Assembly (NCBI GenBank): GCA_963665085.2
Contig: CAXXXS010000002.1
Location: 1,426,001 to 1,490,000, forward strand
Direction of reading: 5' to 3'
Length of the DNA: 64,000 nt
DNA from: G963665085 sp963665085
GTDB taxonomy: Bacteria; Bacteroidota; Bacteroidia; Bacteroidales; JAAAOM01
Part shown: one piece after another, positions 55,950 to 64,000 of the stretch
Position numbering within the stretch: position 1 is the stretch's first letter
Layout: the number at the start of each line of letters is the position of its first letter
Program-made: the position numbers and the translations under genes
Notes under the pieces: model-generated
Database searches by the model: none
What the model saw: the letters and a program-made list of their open reading frames with translations, nothing else
What the model was told of the DNA's origin: nothing

Positions 55950-57764
55950 TTAATAACCTGGATTTTGTTTTAACGTAAATTCTCCTTCTTTTAAACTCTT
56001 GTCTATCGCATCTCTTGGTATTGGTAAGAAACCATCTGTTTCTTCATAAGAGTTTCCACCTAAATAATCGAATCTTTCTTCTTCTGCTGCAATAAAGTCA
56101 TTAAAAATTTCTTCTCCTTTACCAAACCGAACTACATCATAGAATCGATGTCCTTCTGTTCCTAGTTCAAGAGTACGTTCAAATAGAATGGCATCCAATG
56201 CTGAGCTTTGAGCCTGGAATGGATCATTTGCACCACCATTTGGATATGTTCCGATATTGTAATTTGCAGCATTGGTTACACCATCAGATTCTTTTACCCA
56301 ATGGTCCGGACTGCTGGAATTATCAACCATACGTTGACGAACCTGGTTAACATAGCTTCTTGCATTGTCTAAGCTACCAACCCTGGCCTCAACTTCAGCC
56401 GCCATTAATAATACATCTGCAAAACGTATAATATTTACATTGATAGCATTCCGCAAATTATACTCTGTACTTGTATAGGTACCATTCTCATCATTATACA
56501 CATAATGTTTTTTGGTAATGTATGGACCACCATGCGCCTGATCGCGAATCCATGCTTTACCAGGCATATCACCATAATCAAGAAATGGGATACCTCTACG
56601 CCCAATTGTCCAGTCAAGACGTGGATCAACAGGAGAATCGTCTTCAGTAAAGTCAGCAGCACTTTCCAATCCGTAGTCATCGATCAGTCTTGTAGGGTTG
56701 GTATCATACATATCTAAATAAGGTAAACCATTAGCATCAACCCTGAAGTGGTCGGCATACCAAGGAGTAGGCTGATAGAAACCCCAGCCTCTACCCCAAC
56801 CAGGGCCGGTTCCGATCTGGGTTCCTGTCCAGGTTGCTTCCTGGTCTCCATTTGGAGCTGCATAAAAACCTGTACCACTTGTACCATCAACAGCTGATTG
56901 TTGAACAGAAAATACTGATTCCTTGTTATTCTCAGTTGCAGCATTAAAATTATCATGATAATTTGCCATCAAACCATACTTTTCATTACTACATGTTACA
57001 CCATTGTTGATAACATTTGTAAGTAATGTCAATGCTTCTGAATAACCACTTGAATATTCTCCCTCATTGGCCCTGTAAATTAATGTTTTTGCATAATAGG
57101 CAGCTGCTGCCCAGCTATTAGGCCTACCCAAATCAGATTGAGTTGCAGGTAAATTATCCTTCGCATACTCAAAATCAGCAGCTATTCCTGGCCATGCATT
57201 TGCATAATCGCCACTTTCTTCATAATTAGAAACCCTGATATCTTCAGCAGTCTCATCAATGTAAGGAATATTACCAAAAGCACGTTTTAACATAAAATGA
57301 TAATGGCCACGTAAGAACCTGGCTTCAGCTGTAATTTGAGCCCTTTCGTCTGCTGACAAGTCTTCTTCTGAGACTTTTTCTAATACGATAAGAACCTGAT
57401 TACAACGGTAAACAGCATCGTAATAGTTTTCCCAGAAACCTTCAATATAACTGTTCCCTGTTGTAACGTTGTATTGAGAAAATTCAAGCATCGCTGGCTG
57501 GTCCCCTGCTGTTGAGCCTTTAAATGCTTCTCCCCCATGAATAACAGCAAACAAAGCTCCCTGTGGGGCTGTATTCATTCCAAATTCACCATTCAGCTCT
57601 GTATAAGCACCTATTAAAAGTTGTTTTACACCATCTCCTGTTGCAAGTATATTATCACTATATGCACCTACAGGAAATTGTTCCAAAAAATCTTCCTCGC
57701 ATGACATAAAAATACCGAGAAAACTTATTGTAATTATAGATATTGCTAATCGTATTGTTTTCAT
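55950..57764 (-). CDS. SusD/RagB-family outer-membrane glycan-binding lipoprotein (PUL4)
   Basis: A 604-residue SusD homologue with a lipoprotein signal (TISFLGIFMSCEEDFLEQFP). Core segments are AEARFLRGHYHFMLKRAFGN and IIRFADVLLMAAEVEARVG; the C-terminal signature is LFERTLELGTEGHRFYDVVRF followed by GFLPIPRDAIDKSLKEGE. It is longer than the PUL1-3 SusDs because of a central loop rich in W and G (GPGWGRGWGFYQPTPW), which may line the ligand site. It lies 36 bp after susC4. Confidence 0.96.
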   Translation of the reverse strand: MKTIRLAISIITISFLGIFMSCEEDFLEQFPVGAYSDNILATGDGVKQLLIGAYTELNGEFGMNTAPQGALFAVIHGGEAFKGSTAGDQPAMLEFSQYNVTTGNSYIEGFWENYYDAVYRCNQVLIVLEKVSEEDLSADERAQITAEARFLRGHYHFMLKRAFGNIPYIDETAEDIRVSNYEESGDYANAWPGIAADFEYAKDNLPATQSDLGRPNSWAAAAYYAKTLIYRANEGEYSSGYSEALTLLTNVINNGVTCSNEKYGLMANYHDNFNAATENNKESVFSVQQSAVDGTSGTGFYAAPNGDQEATWTGTQIGTGPGWGRGWGFYQPTPWYADHFRVDANGLPYLDMYDTNPTRLIDDYGLESAADFTEDDSPVDPRLDWTIGRRGIPFLDYGDMPGKAWIRDQAHGGPYITKKHYVYNDENGTYTSTEYNLRNAINVNIIRFADVLLMAAEVEARVGSLDNARSYVNQVRQRMVDNSSSPDHWVKESDGVTNAANYNIGTYPNGGANDPFQAQSSALDAILFERTLELGTEGHRFYDVVRFGKGEEIFNDFIAAEEERFDYLGGNSYEETDGFLPIPRDAIDKSLKEGEFTLKQNPGY

Positions 57765-57800
57765 ATCAAAATCTTTTTTTATAATTAAACTAGTTAGTTG

Positions 57801-60800
57801 TTAAAACCCAAGATTTATTCCCACAAGAAATTGTTTAGGAGTTGGAGTAATATTATTAACAACTCCCATACTCAGGTCAGCTATTGAATCATCGTCTTCA
57901 ACATATGACTGAAGGCTACTATCTGGATCCAAACCGCTGAAATTAGTAATTGTAAACAGGTTCTGTGCCTGCACATAAATCCTCAGTTTTCTCACTTTAA
58001 TTTTGTTTAACATACTCTGTGGGAGCGTATATCCCAATTGTAAATTTTTAAGTCTTACATAGCTTGCATCTTCAACAAAATAATCCGTAGCATACTTATT
58101 AGAATAACTATCATTAACGTCCAATTTTGGCAGTAATGCTCCTGTATGATCCGGTGTCCATGAATCATAAAGCATGCGTGCACTTCGATTATACTGAAAA
58201 GTCATGAAATCAGTATTATATCTGCTATAATTGAAAATCTCCCCCCCTTTATTCCAGAATAAAAATGCGCCTAAATCAAATCCTTTATATTGAAGAGATG
58301 CATTTACCCCAATTTGGAAATCAGGATGTGGAGAACCAATGAATGTCCTGTCATAGTCGTTAATTACCTGATCAGGAACGCCATCCGGACCGCTAACATC
58401 TTTAATTCTCCAACGCCCTACTGCTGCTGGCAACCATGTGTTTTCATATCCAGCATTTGCATAATCCGTAACCTCTTGTTCTGAATTAAAGAAGCCATCT
58501 GTTTGATAACCATAAAACATTGATACCGGGTATCCTGCTTTTGTAAGTGTTACATTACCTAAACGAGTGCTTCCTCCAGTAATAGTAGCTTCAGGATTAT
58601 CAAGAACTTGTGTAACTTCGTTTGTATACGTTGTGAAATTAGCAGACACTTCATATCGCAAATCCCTGGTAATTGTCCCTCTGTTTGTAACAGAAAAATC
58701 AATACCTGTATTTTTCATGTTTCCAACATTAACATAAGGTTGTGTAGCATTAGAACCTGTTGTTGGCGCCTGATTTTGAACCAATAAATCCTGAACCTCC
58801 TTAACAAAATAGTCGAAGTTAAGCATCAGCTTTCCTTCCCTGATAGTTGCATCGAAACCAATGTTTGTTGTAATACCTTTCTCCCATTTTGCATCCGGGT
58901 TTCCAATATGGTCAAGGGTATAGCTGGGGCTATAACTACTATTTGAACCCGTAACCGGATATGATTGGGCATCATCAGATACGTATGTATAGTATTGATT
59001 AACATTTGTTAATCCGGTTTGATTACCAATTATACCGTAACTTGCCCTAAGTTTTAGATCTGTCAACCAACTAAGATTTTGCATAAAACTCTCTGAAGAT
59101 ATACGCCACCCAACACTTGCAGAAGGGAATAATGCATTGCGGTTATTTTCACCAAATTTCGAAGAGCCATCTCTCCTTAATGTAGCATTAAAAATATATT
59201 TATCAGCAAATGAATAGTCTAGTTTTCCAATTAAAGAAAACAAAGTACTACGTTCAAAGGTACCTTCATTACTTTGAGTCCCGGTTCCGGAATCCAACAC
59301 AAGAAAATCCGGATCATCTTGTATACTATAGTTACTGCGTGATGCTGTAGTGCTAAAAGCCAAATCCTGAACAGATTCAGTAGCTGCAAATACTTTGACT
59401 GTATGGTTTCCGAATGTTTTATTAAAGGTTAATGAGTTCGTCCATGTATAAGAGAAAAAATTATTCCATTCCCAACTTAAGGAGTTTGTAGTTGTATTTT
59501 CATAATGTTCATAGGTTTTTTGGGTTAGATCTTTTGCATGAGATGAATAGTAGTCAATACCGAACTGAGATCGAGCGACCAAATCCTTAAGAATATTAAT
59601 ATCTGCATATACATTTCCTAACATACTCCAGGTCTCTGTGCCATCAAACCTGTTTCGCCATGGTTCTGTTACAGGGTTTCGCCCGGTATCACCTACAGAT
59701 ACGAGCCCCGGAGTTGCACTACTTGCGGGGTTACCCATAATATCATATACAGGAATTAATGGAGCGAAAGTCCATGCAGCTGAAGCGAGCTTAACATCTC
59801 TGTGTTCCCGTTTCATCACCTGCATATTCTCTCCTATCCTGATAATCTTACCTATTTTGAAATTTGAATTTGCCCTCAAACTATAGCGGGTAAAATAGCT
59901 ATATCTATCGGCTGTACTTTGTTGATCAAAATAATTTAACCCCAACATAAATGTACCATTATCAGAACCACCACTTACTGATAAATTATGGTTTTGAATA
60001 GGAGCAGGATCAAATACTTCATCAAACCAATCTGTATCAGCAGACTTAACAATCTGATGCGTTGCAAAATCGTAGTTATTCGGGTCTGTTAAACTATTAA
60101 ATTGTGATGGATTAGATGTACGTAAAGATTCAAGAGAAGCTCCTCCATACCTTACACCGTTTACATTAACCAGCACATATTCCGGGATTACAGGTTCCGG
60201 GCCTGAACCATATTGATCATGGCTCCAATCTGCATCACCGTATTGCCTACCAGCACCTTCCATAGCTTTCCAGTACATTTCTCCATATTCCTGTGCATTT
60301 AACAGATCTGGAAAATTACTTTTACTAAAATAATCAACCCCATAATATCCATCGTAATCAACCCTGATAGCTCCTGGTTTTCCCTGTTTTGTTGTTACAA
60401 TAACAACTCCATTTGCGGCACGTGCCCCATAAACAGCTGCTGAGGCAGCGTCTTTCAGAATTTGTACAGATGCAATATCATTTGAATTGATCCTGTTAAT
60501 ATCACCGGCAACACCATCAATAATATAAAGAGGATCGGATCCTGTAAATGAACCAAAACCACGGATACGAACCCTTGCAGAACCACCCGGGGTTCCTGTT
60601 GAACTGATCGTTACACCAGCAACCCGGCCTTGTAACTGAGATTCCATACTTCCTGATGCTGTAGATAACATTTCTTCCGTATCAACTATTGCTACAGAAC
60701 CAATAATATCTTTTTTTCGTTCAACAGTATAACCAACTACAATTACTTCATCTAATTCTTCTACATTAGAGGTTAAGGTAACGTCAATAACGGTTTGTTG

Positions 60801-61379
60801 CCCAACCATAAGTTCCTGCTTATTGTATCCAATATAAGAAAATTGCAGAATAGCATCTCCTGATGAAACAGTAAGTGTATACTCTCCCTCAATGTTGGTA
60901 ATTGTACCATTTGTAGTTCCCTTTTCAATGATATTTACACCGGGCAACAAATTACCGTCAACGTCGGTAATTTTTCCTTTAACAACAATTTCTTGTTTTA
61001 GGAGTTTATCATCTTTTGCTGTAATAACAACTAGGTTGTCTTTCAGAACGACATAGCCGTATCCCAATTCTTTTACAACCTCCTCAAGGAAATTCTCTAC
61101 AGACATATCTTTTGATAAACCAGCCAAGGATTCATTATCATCGATAAAACTTTCTCTATATGCAAACCGATAATCTGTTTGTGTTTCTATCTCTTTGAAT
61201 ACTTCTTTTAAAGATAAATCACCAGTCTTTAACCTAAACTGAGTATTCTGCGAGTATACACTAGCTGACAGCTGAATCAAATTAAAGAGTGAAAAAATCA
61301 GTATTAATTTCATAGTTAGCAATGTTTTGTTAAGGGATATAACAATCCCAGTTAGTTTTAATTTTCTAATTTTTTTCAT
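57801..61379 (-). CDS. SusC/RagA-family TonB-dependent transporter with STN domain (PUL4)
   Basis: The largest SusC here (1192 residues). A leader and signal (MKLILIFSLFNLIQLSASVYS) precede the STN domain (about 50-125; FRLKTGDLSLKEVFKEIETQ), a regulatory-like domain (LLPGVNIIEKGTTNGTITN), the plug (VIVVGYTVERKKDIIGSVAI) and a barrel ending KQFLVGINLGF. It imports PUL4 oligosaccharides and is expected to signal to FecR4. A plus-strand terminator-like hairpin starts 86 bp upstream of its ATG. Confidence 0.96.
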   Translation of the reverse strand: MKKIRKLKLTGIVISLNKTLLTMKLILIFSLFNLIQLSASVYSQNTQFRLKTGDLSLKEVFKEIETQTDYRFAYRESFIDDNESLAGLSKDMSVENFLEEVVKELGYGYVVLKDNLVVITAKDDKLLKQEIVVKGKITDVDGNLLPGVNIIEKGTTNGTITNIEGEYTLTVSSGDAILQFSYIGYNKQELMVGQQTVIDVTLTSNVEELDEVIVVGYTVERKKDIIGSVAIVDTEEMLSTASGSMESQLQGRVAGVTISSTGTPGGSARVRIRGFGSFTGSDPLYIIDGVAGDINRINSNDIASVQILKDAASAAVYGARAANGVVIVTTKQGKPGAIRVDYDGYYGVDYFSKSNFPDLLNAQEYGEMYWKAMEGAGRQYGDADWSHDQYGSGPEPVIPEYVLVNVNGVRYGGASLESLRTSNPSQFNSLTDPNNYDFATHQIVKSADTDWFDEVFDPAPIQNHNLSVSGGSDNGTFMLGLNYFDQQSTADRYSYFTRYSLRANSNFKIGKIIRIGENMQVMKREHRDVKLASAAWTFAPLIPVYDIMGNPASSATPGLVSVGDTGRNPVTEPWRNRFDGTETWSMLGNVYADINILKDLVARSQFGIDYYSSHAKDLTQKTYEHYENTTTNSLSWEWNNFFSYTWTNSLTFNKTFGNHTVKVFAATESVQDLAFSTTASRSNYSIQDDPDFLVLDSGTGTQSNEGTFERSTLFSLIGKLDYSFADKYIFNATLRRDGSSKFGENNRNALFPSASVGWRISSESFMQNLSWLTDLKLRASYGIIGNQTGLTNVNQYYTYVSDDAQSYPVTGSNSSYSPSYTLDHIGNPDAKWEKGITTNIGFDATIREGKLMLNFDYFVKEVQDLLVQNQAPTTGSNATQPYVNVGNMKNTGIDFSVTNRGTITRDLRYEVSANFTTYTNEVTQVLDNPEATITGGSTRLGNVTLTKAGYPVSMFYGYQTDGFFNSEQEVTDYANAGYENTWLPAAVGRWRIKDVSGPDGVPDQVINDYDRTFIGSPHPDFQIGVNASLQYKGFDLGAFLFWNKGGEIFNYSRYNTDFMTFQYNRSARMLYDSWTPDHTGALLPKLDVNDSYSNKYATDYFVEDASYVRLKNLQLGYTLPQSMLNKIKVRKLRIYVQAQNLFTITNFSGLDPDSSLQSYVEDDDSIADLSMGVVNNITPTPKQFLVGINLGF

Positions 61380-61464
61380 AATTTCGTATTGTTAAGTTTT
61401 AGGAAAAATTCTTCTGTTAACTTGTTATTATCAGAAGACAAACTGTTTTTCTAGAATAAGAATC

Positions 61465-61498
61465 CGGGGAATGCGGCAAACATTTCCCGATTTTTTTT
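61465..61498 (+). terminator. Antisense terminator-like hairpin upstream of susC4
   Basis: CGGGGAATG (61465-61473) pairs with CATTTCCCG (61481-61489) with one wobble and a 7-base loop, followed after one A by eight T residues on the plus strand (61491-61498). The minus-strand RNA has no U-tract after the stem. This is the clearest T-run of the four antisense hairpins. Confidence 0.65.
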
Positions 61499-61547
61499 GT
61501 GTAATTTCTATGTTCCTTTCATGACTTCTTAAAGTTTAGTTAATAAA

Positions 61548-62681
61548 TTAGTTTTTCTTAGTTTTTAGAATTACTTGATTTTTGTGGATCTCATAATCAA
61601 TCTGAGAAGCAACACAGATTGCATAGATGGCTTGTTCTACCGTTTCGGTAGTAAACGTGGCAGTAAATTTTATATCTTTTAGTTCGTCGTTAGCTATTTC
61701 AATTTTAATATTATACCATCTTTCCAGATCACTAATAATATTCTTAAGTAGTTCATTTTTGAAAGTCAGTTCATTGTCCTTCCATGATATATAGGGAGCA
61801 AGATCTTTGCTTTCTATCAATTGCATGTTATCCTCTTCAACTATTTCTATTTTCTCTGCTTTTTCTACCTTAGTTTCATCCTTATTAGAGTTTACCTCTT
61901 CTGCCAACTCATAATTTTTATCATCATATATTACCAAGGTTTGATTTGGTTTAAGCGTAACAATCTTTTCGGTTTCCTTTTTACTTATACATGAAAATTT
62001 CTCAATATCTACTTTCCCTTGTTTCAGTGTTGTCTCTATCGATTCCTCATTCGGATATGCTTTAATGTTAAATGAAGTTCCCAGTACATTAACTTTATAG
62101 TCTTTTACTATAACTTCAAACGGTTTTTTTTCGTTTCTTTTGACATCAAAAAAAGCTTCTCCTGATAAAAAAACAATTCTCTTACTTTTATTCTTAAAGG
62201 TTGAAGGAAATTTTAATTTACTATCTGCATTTAGCCAAACAATTGTACCATCTTCAAGTTCTAATTTTGTTTTAGAACCTTTACTCGTAGATGCTGTCAA
62301 CAAATTTTCAAATGCGCTTTTCTCATTAATAGAAAAAATAAAATACGATGCTAAAACTGCTATAGGAATAATTACAGCCGCAATCTTCATAACAGCTCGT
62401 AAGAAGCTACTAGGTTTAGAATCTAAAACGAAGGTTTTCTCTGAAAAATCTATCTGTTCACAAAGTACTTCAAATTTATCTGGTTTTGTGATTGTACTTT
62501 CTTTTGATTTAATTGCAAAAAACAACTGATTGATATCTTTTGATGCATCGACTTCTACAGCTTCATCCATGCTTGTTTGCTTGCTTATAACTTCCTCAAA
62601 AGATTTTTCTGAACCTGAATTATTTCTTTTATACTTCAGATAAAAATCTAATAAAAATTGTATCCTATTTCTTTTCTCCAT
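61548..62681 (-). CDS. FecR-family anti-sigma factor (PUL4)
   Basis: A 377-residue anti-sigma factor. The N-terminal part is charged and helical. A membrane span lies near 92-113 (VMKIAAVIIPIAVLASYFIF). The FecR domain has KLELEDGTIVWLNADSKLKFP, RIVFLSGEAFFDVKRNEKKP and VLGTSFNIKAYPNEE. An acidic linker (KDETKVEKAEKIEIVEEDN) precedes the DUF4974-like end (LERWYNIKIEIANDELKDIK). It lies 69 bp after its sigma gene. Confidence 0.95.
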   Translation of the reverse strand: MEKRNRIQFLLDFYLKYKRNNSGSEKSFEEVISKQTSMDEAVEVDASKDINQLFFAIKSKESTITKPDKFEVLCEQIDFSEKTFVLDSKPSSFLRAVMKIAAVIIPIAVLASYFIFSINEKSAFENLLTASTSKGSKTKLELEDGTIVWLNADSKLKFPSTFKNKSKRIVFLSGEAFFDVKRNEKKPFEVIVKDYKVNVLGTSFNIKAYPNEESIETTLKQGKVDIEKFSCISKKETEKIVTLKPNQTLVIYDDKNYELAEEVNSNKDETKVEKAEKIEIVEEDNMQLIESKDLAPYISWKDNELTFKNELLKNIISDLERWYNIKIEIANDELKDIKFTATFTTETVEQAIYAICVASQIDYEIHKNQVILKTKKN

Positions 62682-62750
62682 AATTATCCTTACAAATTAT
62701 AGACAAATAAGATTTCATTTTGTACTGGACTTTTTTGTGTTTTTTTTATT

Positions 62751-63335
62751 TTATCTAGAAAATTTATCTCTGGCTGATTTTAACTGAACAATTCCCTCAT
62801 GCACAAAATTCCTCACAGACTGATTTTTAATCCCCATAATTTCAGCCACTTCATTGTAATTCATCTCTAATATATAATGAAGATAGATTGCTTCCTTTTG
62901 TTTTGGCGTTAATTTGTTTAGTTCTTCATTTAAAATCTTAACATTCGTATTCTGGTTTTCATTAAATATATAGATATCCTCAACTGAAGTCTCTAGGTTA
63001 AAAGTTTCTAACTCATCTAAATTTGTATTACGACATTCTCTTTTTTGATGATTTATAAATGATGTTCGTACGCAACGTAAAAGATATGCTTTGATATTTA
63101 CTGGCTTAGAAATAACTTTCTTTTTCTGCCATAACTTACAATATAATTCCTGGATGATATCCTCGACTAGTTGTGGATTTTTAATAAACTTTAATCCAAA
63201 CAAATACAAATCATTGTATGTAAGTCTATAGATTTTTTCAAAAGCCCATTTTTTCCCTTTTCTAAAAGCTTTCCAAATCAATTCATGATTTGAAGCAGAA
63301 AACTTCTCCCTCGTATGATAAGGTGTGTTAGGCAT
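62751..63335 (-). CDS. ECF sigma factor, FecI-like (PUL4)
   Basis: A 194-residue ECF sigma factor. Region 2 is PQLVEDIIQELYCKLWQKKK with NIKAYLLRCVRTSFINHQKR; region 4 is LTPKQKEAIYLHYILEMNYN, then EVAEIMGIKNQSVRNFVHEG. It heads PUL4. The upstream 215 bp to the carboxylesterase stop are AT-rich without a promoter I can defend. Confidence 0.95.
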   Translation of the reverse strand: MPNTPYHTREKFSASNHELIWKAFRKGKKWAFEKIYRLTYNDLYLFGLKFIKNPQLVEDIIQELYCKLWQKKKVISKPVNIKAYLLRCVRTSFINHQKRECRNTNLDELETFNLETSVEDIYIFNENQNTNVKILNEELNKLTPKQKEAIYLHYILEMNYNEVAEIMGIKNQSVRNFVHEGIVQLKSARDKFSR

Positions 63336-63550
63336 TCAAAGATTTAGTTAGTTCTTTCAAAAACGAAAAATACAAATAAAAAAAATAAACTAGCAATATT
63401 TACTACTATTTATCAACCGTATATTAAAAATAAACCGTTAATCTGCAATATACATTCTGTTTACTTATCAAGATTAAAATATCCTATTTTATTATAATTA
63501 GTAGTTTTTCAAAGAAAATAATCCCTTAGAAATTAGTTAGTTTTTTGGGA

Positions 63551-64000
63551 TTATTCCCCTAATAATTGCTTCTTTAGAAATTCAAATTTCTCATCGCTGG
63601 CTGCAATTGGCATCATTTCCATATTTTCACCAATTCTCATAACCTCGTGTTTATCACTATAAGGTTCCCATACGGGTAATCCAGCCCCATTTGGATCTCC
63701 TGTCTTAACAAAATTTGCCCAATAAGATGACATAATATCTGCAACAATAGTATCTGTTTTTTCCATTGTATGGCTTACTACCATTTTCATATTATTGAAC
63801 ATATAAGGCACTTCAGCTGTATGAAATGCTCCGAATTCAGGATGTTCAGGCCAGGGAATAGCACGCTCAAAGAAATATTGATAGCTTTTTGTGTTTGAAG
63901 TTTTTGCCCTGTACTCCATCCATAAATAGGTATTTAATCTGCTTTGTTCCTGTCCGGCTTTTTTAACCTGAGCAGCTTTTTCTTCTTCTGTAGAATATGG
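63551..64000 (-). CDS. Type-B carboxylesterase (partial, C-terminal 149 residues)
   Basis: The frame is open from the window edge at 64000 to the stop at 63551. The segment PEFGAFHTAEVPYMFNN contains the catalytic-histidine region of the type-B carboxylesterase family (G-A-x-H-x-x-E-x-x-Y-x-F). MSSYWANFVKTGDPNGAGLP with VWEP is the family's C-terminal signature. The nucleophile serine elbow lies beyond the window. Such esterases in PUL neighbourhoods can remove acyl groups from glycans, but whether this gene belongs to PUL4 is not shown. Confidence 0.88.
   Translation of the reverse strand, partial: PYSTEEEKAAQVKKAGQEQSRLNTYLWMEYRAKTSNTKSYQYFFERAIPWPEHPEFGAFHTAEVPYMFNNMKMVVSHTMEKTDTIVADIMSSYWANFVKTGDPNGAGLPVWEPYSDKHEVMRIGENMEMMPIAASDEKFEFLKKQLLGE

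Overview
The window is AT-rich DNA from a member of the Bacteroidota, probably a free-living or marine polysaccharide degrader. Everything points that way: SusC/SusD pairs, FecI-type sigma and FecR-type anti-sigma genes with DUF4974-like tails, many lipoproteins, and A-rich leaders in place of strong Shine-Dalgarno sites. Every convincing protein gene lies on the minus strand, so transcription runs from high to low coordinates.

Four complete polysaccharide utilisation loci (PULs) stand in tandem. Each opens with sigma factor, anti-sigma factor, SusC with an N-terminal STN signalling domain, then SusD. PUL4 (63335 down to 42933) continues with GH27, a GH51-like protein, GH127, GH51, a double GH43 and GH42, a set suited to an arabinose- and galactose-rich plant polymer such as arabinan or arabinogalactan. 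PUL3 (42779 to 30132) carries a GH2 with an inserted LamG domain and a GH30; a lipoprotein with a glycosidase-like TIM barrel follows beyond a terminator. PUL2 (22431 to 12842) has a right-handed beta-helix lipoprotein and a GH16. PUL1 (11324 to beyond position 1) has a large lipoprotein with a duplicated C-terminal domain and a FAD-dependent oxidoreductase cut by the window edge. A 1569-residue secreted ankyrin protein lies between PUL3 and PUL2, and a frameshifted sigma factor with a small membrane protein between PUL2 and PUL1. The right edge holds the end of a carboxylesterase.

The expected logic is that glycan import through SusC signals via its STN domain to FecR, which releases the cognate sigma factor to transcribe susC, susD and the hydrolases. 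The most interesting non-coding signal is that all four fecR-susC intervals contain a hairpin with a T-tract on the PLUS strand, opposite to every gene, as expected for the end of a short antisense RNA over the susC 5' end. Other points of note are a GH51 paralog that has lost about 30 residues including the catalytic acid/base, a one-base frameshift in the extra sigma factor, and several hairpin-rich intergenic elements with long inverted repeats. No tRNA, rRNA, CRISPR array, transposase or replication origin was seen.
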